A stretch of 64,000 nt of DNA from an uncultured Lachnospiraceae bacterium (GTDB lineage: Bacteria; Bacillota; Clostridia; Lachnospirales; Lachnospiraceae). Both the position numbers and the translations under genes were made by a program. Shown here in pieces: positions 1-8,236 of this stretch (its first letter is position 1; every line of letters begins with the position of its first letter). The notes under the pieces are model-generated. The model was given only the letters and a program-made list of their open reading frames with translations, searched no databases and was not told the origin of the DNA. The DNA is taken from positions 9,653 to 73,652 of the forward strand of contig USDK01000005.1 in the NCBI GenBank assembly GCA_900553355.1, read 5' to 3'.

Positions 1-608
1 CGGATCGTTCGATGGGGTACGAAGCATGTAAAAATGCGGAAAAGGGAAATTATCAGGATGGCAATTTTGGAGCAGGATGTGGGGCTACTGTCGGCAAATT
101 TGCAGGTATGGATTTTTGTATGAAGTCTGGAATCGGAAGCTATGCAGTAGAGCTGAACGGACTGCAGGTAGGAGCCGTAGTGGCGGTGAATGCCCTGGGT
201 GATATCTATGACTGGAAAACGGGCAGAAAGATTGCCGGGCTTCTGGGGGAAGATAAGAAATCCTTCCGGAAGACTGAGGAACTGATGTATGCGAGTACGG
301 AAGTGGTAGAAAATAAATTCACAGGTAATACCACAATTGGCGTGGTCATGACCAATGCAGATTTTGGGAAAGCTTCTCTTTGTAAGATTGCAGGGATGGC
401 TCATGACGGATACGCCAGGTCTGTCCGGCCCGTCCATACGACCGCAGATGGAGACAGCATTTATGCGGTCTCCACAGGGACAGTACAGGCGGACCAGGAT
501 CTTACTGGAACGCTGGCGGCCGAGGTGATGAGCGAGGCTATCATCCGTGCGGTCACCAGCGCAGAAAGTGCATATGGATTTCCGGCATACCGGGATCTGT
601 CTGTTTAA
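1..608 (+). CDS. S58 (DmpA/P1) family aminopeptidase, 5'-truncated by window
   Basis: C-terminal part of a P1/S58 self-processing aminopeptidase (L-aminopeptidase/D-esterase, DmpA-type). The frame is open to the left edge (codons read D-R-S before the first Met at 12), so that Met is internal and the true start lies outside the window. Visible family features are the glycine-rich NFGAGCGA segment, then GIGS, where DmpA-type proteins cleave themselves so that the Ser becomes the N-terminal nucleophile, and further on MTNADF and HDGYARSVRPVHT, which form the substrate pocket in the family. Expected role: release of N-terminal residues from short peptides in the cytoplasm. It runs convergently into the next gene and their stop codons overlap by 4 bases. 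Family assignment is firm; the substrate is unknown. Confidence 0.85.
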   Translation, partial: DRSMGYEACKNAEKGNYQDGNFGAGCGATVGKFAGMDFCMKSGIGSYAVELNGLQVGAVVAVNALGDIYDWKTGRKIAGLLGEDKKSFRKTEELMYASTEVVENKFTGNTTIGVVMTNADFGKASLCKIAGMAHDGYARSVRPVHTTADGDSIYAVSTGTVQADQDLTGTLAAEVMSEAIIRAVTSAESAYGFPAYRDLSV

Positions 609-2725
609 CTGATCTGGCGGTCCTTCGTTTCCACTGTGACCGGAACGACTGCATTTACAGAAGCATTGTCGATTTCGATGGAGTATGTTTTATGGATCAT
701 ACAGTTTACCGGATCTTCGGTAGCAACCACCAGGGCAAGGCGGTGTCCCGGTTCCACTGTATATCTGGTCGCGCACAGATATACATGGTAATCGTGGTAC
801 TCGCCTTTTTTCAGTTCAATACTGTCTGCCGCTGTCTCCGGTTCATAGCCGGCCCCCGGATTACAGAGGTCTGCGAAAGCACGAGTGATGACGCGGTAAT
901 TTTTATGTACGGTGGAGAATTCTGCTTCATCAAAGGGTGGCAGATCTCCGCCGTTTATGATTCCGCCTTTTTTTACTGTTTTTACGGGGATGATGTTTCT
1001 CTCCGGATCAGTTGTCTGAATGCTGTCAAATGCTTCATCGCATACATCACAGAGAAGAACTGCGATTTCCACATCATCCATTCTTCCGGAAACCTTTGAA
1101 GAACCCAGCTGCATCGTCAGCGTGTCTACGTCATTTCTGTTTTCCGGGTTAAAGTCGTTTTCAATATCCCCGTCTTTTAATGCGGCTCTTAAGTTCAGGC
1201 ATACGGTTCCCTGGATCGTTACCGGCTCTTCAAAAGGAGCCGTCACATATCGTCTGCCCATATTTGTGGACTTTACGCCCATCACATCATCAAAGTTTTC
1301 GGCGCTGATACCGGCAGCCTCCCAGTCTGTATCAATGACAGTAGTGCCGGCAGCGTTGCTTTCAAGCTTCATGGTATGTCCGGTATCCCAGGAATCGGCA
1401 GTTTCCCATTTCTTCTGATCGTAGTTTGTCTGCACAAGAACTGCAGGCATCGCCTCTGCACCGTTTTCGATACCGTACAGATAGTGAGAAATCCATTCGT
1501 TGACAATATCATCATAGAATCTGCCATTGATCAGGATCCCGTAATTTTTGTTCGGCATGGTCGGCGTGATATGTGGTCCCTGGTGAAGGATTGTCTTTAC
1601 AGTCTGACCGGATTGCTGGAATGCTTTCAGCATCATTTCAAACTGTTTCGTAGATACGTTTTCATCATTCAATCCCTGCACGATCAATGCGCTGCATCGG
1701 ATCCTGTCCGCATGTAAACGGTAATTTCCGCTTCCCCAGAAGTCCTCGTCATAGTCAAATCCACATTTCAGCTGCCGCAGACTCAGCTCATGATGAAATG
1801 CGGCGATGTCGTCCAGCTGCTTTTCTGTTAAAGTCTCATCGTTATAGCGGCTGGAACAGAAGTATGCAAGATAGCTGTTCAGCATCTCTTTTGGCCAGTA
1901 GCGCTGTGCGCCCTGCATGTTCTGCTGGCTGTACCAGTCAGAGATACCGGCTACGGGAACGATCGTCTTTAGTCCTTCTACGCCGGTGGTAGCCACGGCG
2001 AAGGGCATGGTTCCTGCATAAGATCTTCCGGTCATGGCAACATTGCCGTTTGACCAGTCCGCTGCTGTGGTGATCGTACCTTCTCTGTCTGCATAGGCAG
2101 TGCGGTCGCCGTGCAGCCATTCTACCACAGATTTGAATGCGTCTCTCTCATAATCAGATCCGACATAGTTAAATCCATCGGACCCCAGAGCCCCGAATCC
2201 GGCGCTTGCGATTACGGCAAACCCGCGTACAAGATAATAATTGAAGTTATCAAGATTTTCGTAGACCATGCTGTTGTGGTTCCCTTTATCCGGATAATAC
2301 CAGTCTGAAGGATCTGCCTTCAGTGCAAGCTCCATGGCGCTGATAGAACCGGTGGGAACACGGGGATCTACTTTGCGGTCAAGATCCGCAAAGTCAAATC
2401 TGCGGTACTCCTTATCAGCCACCTCTTTCATGTGGTCATAGCCGTCATCCTGGACACCGGCGCAGTAGGGCCTTGCTTCGAACACAGATGCGGCCTTATA
2501 GTTTCCTTCCACGGCGCTTTTTGGAACCTGGACGAGCACCTTGATCAGGTCGCGCCTGCCGTCTCCGTCCATGTCATAATCTGACTCCACGTACACACAA
2601 TATCTTACGATGTCCGATGTAGCAGGATCATAGTCCTTGCCGGTTTTTCCGTCTGTAAATGGGAAAACCGGCTGCGCCAGTCCGTTTTCAAATACTGGTA
2701 CTTTGCTGTAATGTTTCTCTTTCAT
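605..2725 (-). CDS. X-prolyl dipeptidyl aminopeptidase family protein (S15)
   Basis: 706-residue serine peptidase of family S15 (X-Pro dipeptidyl-peptidase / CocE-like alpha-beta hydrolase). The nucleophile motif GRSYAGTMP lies near residue 234, the acid is expected in QGLNDENVS and the base in HQGPHITP. The C-terminal half has the jelly-roll-like region typical of S15. No signal peptide is seen, so it probably acts on imported proline peptides in the cytoplasm. A good ribosome binding site (GGGAGG) lies just before the ATG. The length is a little shorter than lactobacillal PepX, so I leave the symbol open. It faces the S58 peptidase tail to tail; two peptidases side by side fit a peptide-scavenging lifestyle. 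Confidence 0.85.
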   Translation of the reverse strand: MKEKHYSKVPVFENGLAQPVFPFTDGKTGKDYDPATSDIVRYCVYVESDYDMDGDGRRDLIKVLVQVPKSAVEGNYKAASVFEARPYCAGVQDDGYDHMKEVADKEYRRFDFADLDRKVDPRVPTGSISAMELALKADPSDWYYPDKGNHNSMVYENLDNFNYYLVRGFAVIASAGFGALGSDGFNYVGSDYERDAFKSVVEWLHGDRTAYADREGTITTAADWSNGNVAMTGRSYAGTMPFAVATTGVEGLKTIVPVAGISDWYSQQNMQGAQRYWPKEMLNSYLAYFCSSRYNDETLTEKQLDDIAAFHHELSLRQLKCGFDYDEDFWGSGNYRLHADRIRCSALIVQGLNDENVSTKQFEMMLKAFQQSGQTVKTILHQGPHITPTMPNKNYGILINGRFYDDIVNEWISHYLYGIENGAEAMPAVLVQTNYDQKKWETADSWDTGHTMKLESNAAGTTVIDTDWEAAGISAENFDDVMGVKSTNMGRRYVTAPFEEPVTIQGTVCLNLRAALKDGDIENDFNPENRNDVDTLTMQLGSSKVSGRMDDVEIAVLLCDVCDEAFDSIQTTDPERNIIPVKTVKKGGIINGGDLPPFDEAEFSTVHKNYRVITRAFADLCNPGAGYEPETAADSIELKKGEYHDYHVYLCATRYTVEPGHRLALVVATEDPVNCMIHKTYSIEIDNASVNAVVPVTVETKDRQIS

Positions 2726-2909
2726 GGTAAACCTCCCGGCTTATAATAAATTTTTTTGAACTCCTGATAAACAGTATAAATTTTTCTGGGGAGATAGTCA
2801 ATTATTGTAATAAATAGAATCTTTAGAAATCTTTAAGATTATTTTTCACAAAAACATAACAAATTAGGTGTAGAGTAGTGTGCGATCAAAGACAGGAAGG
2901 AGTTTTTGT

Positions 2910-3959
2910 ATGAACAGGGACAGGAAAACACTTGTAAGTATCGTCGTCCCCTGCTTTAACGAGGAAGAAGTACTTCCGATCTATATCCATGCAATGGAAA
3001 AGATCATTAAGGCAATGAAGACTGCGGACGTGGAGATCATTTTTGTGGACGATGGATCGACGGACCGGACGGCAGAGATTTTGAAACAATTTCATAAGAA
3101 GCGAGACAGTTATCGCTATCTGTCTTTTTCACGAAACTTTGGGAAAGAAGCAGCGATGTATGCAGGGATGCAGGCTGCCAGAGGGGACTATGTGGCAGTC
3201 ATGGATGCGGATCTCCAGGATCCGCCGGAATACATTCCTCTTATGCTGCAGACACTGAAAAAAGGGGAATACGACTGTGTGGCGACCCGCAGGGAAGACC
3301 GGACGGGGGAAGCAAGGATCCGTTCTTTCTTATCCGGGGCGTTCTATAAATGCATCAATCGGCTTTCGAAAGTGAAGATTGAGGAGGGCGCCAGGGACTT
3401 CCGGATGATGAACCGGAAAATGACCGATGCCATCCTGGCTCTGGGAGAACGTAACAGATTTTCCAAAGGACTGTTCGGATGGGTCGGATTTAAGACCAAG
3501 TGGCTGCCTTATCACAATGTGGAGCGTGCGGCAGGAGATACCAAATGGTCGATGACAAAGTTGTTCCGGTATTCTCTGGACGGAATCCTGGGTTTTTCCA
3601 CAGTCCCGTTATCTGTGGCATCCTATGGAGGGATTCTTTTCTGCGGCGTGGCATTTGCAATGATGCTGTTTTTGGTTATTAAAAATATTTTCTGGCATGA
3701 CCCAGTGGCAGGCTGGCCGTCTATGATGTGTGTCATCTTCTTTATCGGCGGCGTTCAGCTTCTGTGCCTTGGAATCATCGGCCAGTATCTTGCCAGGGCT
3801 TATACAGAGATCAAAGATCGGCCAATCTATATTTTAAGGAGTTCCAGCGATGAAGAAGATCAGACACAGCAGGAGACTTTTGTTTCCACTCGTTCTTACA
3901 GTCATACCGATCATCCTTTTTCTGATGAAGATAAGCGGAGGATATCTGGCGGGATCTGA
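2910..3959 (+). CDS. GT2 polyprenyl-phosphate glycosyltransferase (CsbB/GtrB-like)
   Basis: Membrane GT2 enzyme that is expected to load a sugar from a nucleotide donor onto undecaprenyl phosphate. N-terminal GT-A fold: SIVVPCFNEEEVLP, the FVDDGSTD donor motif and the MDADLQDPPE metal motif. Two hydrophobic segments follow, at roughly residues 235-260 and 270-300, ending in the usual EIKDRPIYIL. I start at ATG 2910 because GGAAGGAG sits 7 bases upstream; an earlier in-frame GTG at 2880 has no site. After the normal family end the frame continues about 36 residues and overlaps the next gene by 110 bases. Its partner is the YfhO-like protein downstream, as in the csbB-yfhO pair that glycosylates lipoteichoic acid in Bacillus. 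Confidence 0.88.
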   Translation: MNRDRKTLVSIVVPCFNEEEVLPIYIHAMEKIIKAMKTADVEIIFVDDGSTDRTAEILKQFHKKRDSYRYLSFSRNFGKEAAMYAGMQAARGDYVAVMDADLQDPPEYIPLMLQTLKKGEYDCVATRREDRTGEARIRSFLSGAFYKCINRLSKVKIEEGARDFRMMNRKMTDAILALGERNRFSKGLFGWVGFKTKWLPYHNVERAAGDTKWSMTKLFRYSLDGILGFSTVPLSVASYGGILFCGVAFAMMLFLVIKNIFWHDPVAGWPSMMCVIFFIGGVQLLCLGIIGQYLARAYTEIKDRPIYILRSSSDEEDQTQQETFVSTRSYSHTDHPFSDEDKRRISGGI

Positions 3960-6426
3960 GACTGACTGGCTGTCCCAGCATATCGTATTTCCAGAATATT
4001 TCCGGCAGAGATTCTATGAGACGGGCAATCTTTTCCCGGATTTTGCCATGGAGATCGGGGCAGGCCAGAATATTTATAACTTCGGATATTATGGGCTCTA
4101 CAATCCTTTATATCTGCTTTCCTTTCTGCTCCCCTTTGTAGATATGGCAGTTTATGTACAGGGGATGATGCTGGCAGCATGGATCGCGGACGGACTGCTC
4201 TGTTACTTATGGCTGTCCAGGGAACATTTCCGGGAGGAGGAAAGCTTTTTTGCCTCTCTCTTCCTGATACTGGCAGGGCCGGTGGTGTTTCATACTTCCA
4301 TGCAGATCATGTTTGTCAGTTACCTGCCCTTCCTTCTCCTTACACTGATGGGGTATGACAGGTATTGCCGGACGGGGAAATATGCGCTTTTGACCCTGGG
4401 AGTACTTGGCATGGTGCTGACCAGCTTTTATTTTGCAGTGGGCGGGGGGACGGCTCTTCTGATCTATGGCCTGTGCGGATGGAAGAAAGAGTGGGCCTCG
4501 TCTCCGGTGGGACTGATCCGACACCTGTGGAAGCAGTTTTATCCCGCGTTTTTCGGCGGCCTTTTATCCTTTTTCTATCTGGTACCGGTGTTTTTTGCCA
4601 TGCTCGGTGGAAGAAGTAGTGAAGGAAACAGTTACAGTCTTCAGGATCTTCTGCTCCCTCAGATCAGTCTGTGGAAAATACTCTACAGTCCATATGGGAT
4701 GGGACTGACTGCTATGGCAGTCATAATCCTTGCGGTCAGTCTGTTTTACCGGAGGGGAAAGGAAAAATACCTGGCAGTCTGTCTGTCCTTGATGCTGCTC
4801 CTTCCCGCCGCGGCTTTTGTACTGAATGGCGGCTTATATCTGCGGATGAAGGCATACATTCCGTTTCTTCCTCTGATGGCATATCTGGCAGCAGCCTTTC
4901 TTCAAAAAATACAGGAAAAAAGTCTGGAGAACTGGCGGCTCCTTGCCGGATATATCATGGCAGCTCTTGTGCTGCTTTATGGAAGCTGGAATCATGGGAT
5001 CGCTGACACAGAGAGAGCTGTCATTTATGTAGATCTGGTTATGTGTGGCATTTTTCTCCTGATTTCCGTCCGGCTGTGGAAAAGAGCGGCCTGCCTGGGG
5101 ATACTGGCCTGTCTGACCCTAGCGTCTGTCTGTCAGGTTTATTTGGAGAGAGAGCATCTGGTAAAAGCAGACTGGATGAAGGAATTTCAGGATGCTGGTC
5201 TGAAAGAAGCCATGGAACAGATCCGCGCAGAGGATCCGGGCCTGTATAGGATGGAGATCCGGGGAACCAGAGAACAGGAGAAGGCAGCCGATAATCAGTC
5301 ACTGGTGCCGGGACAGAACGTGACAACAATCTATTCCTCTATCAGCAATGCAGACTATGAGGCATTCCGGGAGGAAATCTTTCACCTGAACCGTCCGGCA
5401 AGAAATGATCTGATGCAGGAGGCTTCCAATAATCCAGTCTTCCTGAACTTAATGGGGGTAAAATATCTGCTGATCCGGACAGACACCGGAGCGGAGATCC
5501 CGGAAGGGTATATAAAAATAGGGGAGACCGGAGATATAGCGATTTATGAAAATCAGAATGTCGCGCCTGTCGGCTATGTGACAGACCGGCTTATATCCCG
5601 GAAAACATTTAAGAATCTTTCCTGGCCGGAAAAACAGCTGGCGTTGACAGGCGTTTCTGTGGCCGGGAACAGTGATAAGGTGTCTCTGACCTCTGAAATA
5701 AGGGAAGCAGATCTGACATCTCTGGAAAAGGCATATGATATTTCAAAAGAAGGGAAAACACAGACCATATCGCTGGAAGACAGGCAGGAAGGCGATCAGT
5801 ACCTGTTCCTGAAATTTGATGTGAAAAACCAGCATCGTTCTTCGGACGTATCCATTACAGTGAATGGGGAGACGAACAAGCAGAGTGCGACCAGTGGCTA
5901 CGCTTATTTCAACGGCAACAAGACCTTTTATTATGTGTGCAGCCTGGAAAATGTGGATGAGCTGAAGATTACCTTTGGAGAAGGCTCCTATGAGATCTCT
6001 GACGTGAAAGCCTGGTATGGAAGTACAGACAGGGAAAAGGCAGAGGTAACAGGACAGATCGTGGATGTGGGTCTCTCTCTGGACAGAGACGGGGACGGCC
6101 TTACCGGAAGCTTTGAAACACCGACCGATGGCTACCTGATCACGTCTATCCCTTACGATGAGGGCTTTACAGTACTGGTGGATGGTCAAAAGGCAGAAAC
6201 AGAACAGGTCAACGGGGGATTTCTGGGAGTCCCGGTGGAGGCAGGGAAACATAAGGTAGAGATTCAGTATCATGCGGCAGGGAAAACAGCCGGGATGGCG
6301 GTTACGGGCATAGCAGTCCTTTTGCTGGCGGCGGATTGGATACGAAGATTGTACCGCCGCCGTTTCTATGTTAAACTAAAGGAAAATGAAGGAAAGAGCA
6401 GGGACAGACATTATGCCAGTTTTTGA
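3850..6426 (+). CDS. YfhO-like multi-spanning glycosyltransferase
   Basis: 858-residue polytopic membrane protein of the YfhO family (GT-C-like). Residues 1-30 form a first membrane segment, followed by many more up to about residue 440, then a long extracytoplasmic region with beta-rich modules, and a last membrane segment near the C-terminus with a basic tail. In Bacillus, YfhO takes a sugar from the undecaprenyl carrier made by CsbB and puts it on a wall polymer; the tight pairing here suggests the same job. The start is supported by AAGGAG 8 bases before ATG 3850, inside the end of the preceding gene. The polymer modified is unknown. Confidence 0.82.
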   Translation: MKKIRHSRRLLFPLVLTVIPIILFLMKISGGYLAGSETDWLSQHIVFPEYFRQRFYETGNLFPDFAMEIGAGQNIYNFGYYGLYNPLYLLSFLLPFVDMAVYVQGMMLAAWIADGLLCYLWLSREHFREEESFFASLFLILAGPVVFHTSMQIMFVSYLPFLLLTLMGYDRYCRTGKYALLTLGVLGMVLTSFYFAVGGGTALLIYGLCGWKKEWASSPVGLIRHLWKQFYPAFFGGLLSFFYLVPVFFAMLGGRSSEGNSYSLQDLLLPQISLWKILYSPYGMGLTAMAVIILAVSLFYRRGKEKYLAVCLSLMLLLPAAAFVLNGGLYLRMKAYIPFLPLMAYLAAAFLQKIQEKSLENWRLLAGYIMAALVLLYGSWNHGIADTERAVIYVDLVMCGIFLLISVRLWKRAACLGILACLTLASVCQVYLEREHLVKADWMKEFQDAGLKEAMEQIRAEDPGLYRMEIRGTREQEKAADNQSLVPGQNVTTIYSSISNADYEAFREEIFHLNRPARNDLMQEASNNPVFLNLMGVKYLLIRTDTGAEIPEGYIKIGETGDIAIYENQNVAPVGYVTDRLISRKTFKNLSWPEKQLALTGVSVAGNSDKVSLTSEIREADLTSLEKAYDISKEGKTQTISLEDRQEGDQYLFLKFDVKNQHRSSDVSITVNGETNKQSATSGYAYFNGNKTFYYVCSLENVDELKITFGEGSYEISDVKAWYGSTDREKAEVTGQIVDVGLSLDRDGDGLTGSFETPTDGYLITSIPYDEGFTVLVDGQKAETEQVNGGFLGVPVEAGKHKVEIQYHAAGKTAGMAVTGIAVLLLAADWIRRLYRRRFYVKLKENEGKSRDRHYASF

Positions 6427-7897
6427 TTTTAAAAATTCACCAGAGGAGCAGAAGGCTTCGGAATGTACATATGAAATTTTCTATTCCAGTAATCCAGAGG
6501 CAAGCGCCGATCATCCGATGCTGGTACTGGACAACCGGGAAGGGCAGCTTAAGCATCATTCCAACGGGACCTTTACCAATCCTATCCGGAAGACCGCTTT
6601 TGAATTTAAAGATGAGACAGGCACGGTCAGCGCGGATATCTTGAAGATTGATGCCCGGTTTGTGAGCTTGTTGAAATGGCTGGGAGAGAATCATATTAAT
6701 GTGCGCCTGTCCGGAGCAGTGCGTGAAGACGGCTATGCGGTATATAAGATTCGGGAGATTGCGTTTGGCGGAGGCTCCAAGCTCTCTGCGGAAGACGGGT
6801 TCCTGCAGTTTATGATCGAGCGTCTGCTTTCAAGTGATGCACCGTCCGAGGAGATTCCGGATGAGGACGAAGAGGAGAACGGAGACAGCATGAAGCTGAC
6901 CAGTATCCAGAGTATCACGGATTTCATGAATTGTGCAGGCAGGACACTTCCCGATAATATCCGTCTCTGGGCCAGGAGAAATCTGGCGGTAGCCAGATCC
7001 AACGAGGTATCCCAGGAAGAGCGGCGCCACGCCCAGAGGGCGTTGTCCATCATGATGAATATCCACTGGAAGAGTGATTATTTCCAGGCGATTGATCCTG
7101 AGGAAGCCCGCCGCATCCTGGATGAGGAACTCTATGGGATGGAGCAGGTCAAGCAAAGGATCATCGAGACCATCATCCAGATCAACCGTACACATACATT
7201 GCCAGCCTATGGGCTTCTGCTGGTAGGACCGGCAGGTACCGGAAAGTCTCAGATCGCCTATGCGGTAGCCAGGATATTAAAACTTCCCTGGACAACTCTT
7301 GATATGAGCTCCATCAACGACCCGGAGCAGCTGACAGGAAGTTCCAGGATCTATGCCAACGCGAAACCGGGGATCATCATGGATGCCTTTTCCATGGCGG
7401 GAGAATCAAACCTGGTATTTATCATCAATGAGCTGGATAAGGCAGCGGCCGGAAAAGGAAATGGGAATCCGGCGGATGTGCTCTTAACGCTGCTGGATAA
7501 TCTTGGGTTCACAGATAATTATATCGAGTGCATGATCCCGACGGTAGGGGTGTATCCGATTGCCACTGCCAATGACAAGGATCAGATCAGCGCGCCTTTG
7601 ATGTCCCGGTTTGCGGTAATCGAGATTCCGGATTATACGCCGGAGGAGAAGAAGGTGATCTTCTCAAGATATGCGCTTCCGAAGGTTCTGAAGAGAATCG
7701 GAATGCAGGAAAACGAATGCACACTGACCCGGGACGGGCTGGATGCAGTGATCGATCTGCATAAGAATACCAGCGGAATCCGGGACTTGGAACAGGCGGC
7801 AGAACATCTGGCGGCCAATGCCCTGTACCAGATCGAGGTGGATCACGTAGAGTCTGTTGTTTTTGATGCAGATATGGTGCGCGCATTGCTGGGGTAG
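6413..7897 (+). CDS. Lon-like AAA+ ATPase without protease domain
   Basis: About 494 residues. The N-terminal 230 residues are not recognised (an acidic stretch EEIPDEDEEENG lies near residue 160). Then comes an AAA+ module: Walker A GPAGTGKS, an arm resembling Lon (PADVLLTLLDN ... DNYIE), sensor 1 ATAND and an arginine finger in MSRF. The Walker B box reads FIINELDK, so the usual Asp before Glu is Asn. There is no Lon Ser-Lys protease domain. Two starts are possible: ATG 6386, or ATG 6413 which begins MPVFDFKN and has AGGGA 8 bases ahead; I prefer 6413. It overlaps the YfhO gene end and is followed 9 bases on by a DUF1294 gene. Role unknown; remodelling of a protein target is likely. Confidence 0.75.
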   Translation: MPVFDFKNSPEEQKASECTYEIFYSSNPEASADHPMLVLDNREGQLKHHSNGTFTNPIRKTAFEFKDETGTVSADILKIDARFVSLLKWLGENHINVRLSGAVREDGYAVYKIREIAFGGGSKLSAEDGFLQFMIERLLSSDAPSEEIPDEDEEENGDSMKLTSIQSITDFMNCAGRTLPDNIRLWARRNLAVARSNEVSQEERRHAQRALSIMMNIHWKSDYFQAIDPEEARRILDEELYGMEQVKQRIIETIIQINRTHTLPAYGLLLVGPAGTGKSQIAYAVARILKLPWTTLDMSSINDPEQLTGSSRIYANAKPGIIMDAFSMAGESNLVFIINELDKAAAGKGNGNPADVLLTLLDNLGFTDNYIECMIPTVGVYPIATANDKDQISAPLMSRFAVIEIPDYTPEEKKVIFSRYALPKVLKRIGMQENECTLTRDGLDAVIDLHKNTSGIRDLEQAAEHLAANALYQIEVDHVESVVFDADMVRALLG

Positions 7898-7906
7898 AGG
7901 TGGACT

Positions 7907-8146
7907 GTGTATTTTCTTATTTTTATCAATCTGGCGGCGTTTACAGCCTTTGGCATCGATAAACGAAGAGCCAGAAAGCATCAGTACCGGATCAGTGAGG
8001 CCGCGCTTCTGGGACTTGCCCTGATTGGCGGCGCGGCCGGAGCAACGGCAGGAATGTATCTGTTCCATCATAAGACAAAAAAGCCTTTGTTCCGTATAGT
8101 TCCAGTGATGTTTGCCGTGCAGGCGGTTCTTTTGCTTCTCTTTTAA
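7907..8146 (+). CDS. DUF1294 small membrane protein
   Basis: 79-residue protein with two to three membrane segments and the DUF1294 signature: FGIDKRRA near residue 16, then RISEAALLGLALIGGAAGA, then HHKTKKPLF. The start is GTG 7907, giving MYFLIFINLAAF, with AGAGGTGG directly upstream. It begins 9 bases after the AAA+ gene stop, so the two are probably translated from one message. DUF1294 proteins have no established function. Confidence 0.82.
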   Translation: MYFLIFINLAAFTAFGIDKRRARKHQYRISEAALLGLALIGGAAGATAGMYLFHHKTKKPLFRIVPVMFAVQAVLLLLF

Positions 8147-8179
8147 GAAAAAAGTTTCAGTTGAGGAGGAATATGGCAG

Positions 8180-8236
8180 ATGAAAGAAAAAAAGAAGACA
8201 ACATTCCGGGCCATACGCGGTGATATTACCTGTATT
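8180..8236 (+). pseudogene. Macrodomain protein, N-terminal fragment (cut by mobile element)
   Basis: First 19 codons of an ADP-ribose-binding macrodomain protein. ATG 8180 follows GAGGAGG at 8163-8169 and gives MKEKKKTTFRAIRGDITCI. The RGDIT is the macrodomain strand whose Asp binds the adenine of ADP-ribose. Reading then runs into the integrated element. The remaining gene continues at 21051: joining 8236 to 21054 across a shared ATT keeps the frame and gives ITCIQDVDAIVNAAN, the normal family sequence. The neighbouring ATG at 8173 is in another frame. Confidence 0.85.

Noticed and set aside
2880..2909. GTG start 30 bases upstream of the GT2 gene
   Set aside because: The extension contains the ribosome binding site of the ATG at 2910.
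5743..6273. 176-codon minus-strand frame within yfhO
   Set aside because: Antisense of a conserved gene with no ribosome site and low-complexity content.
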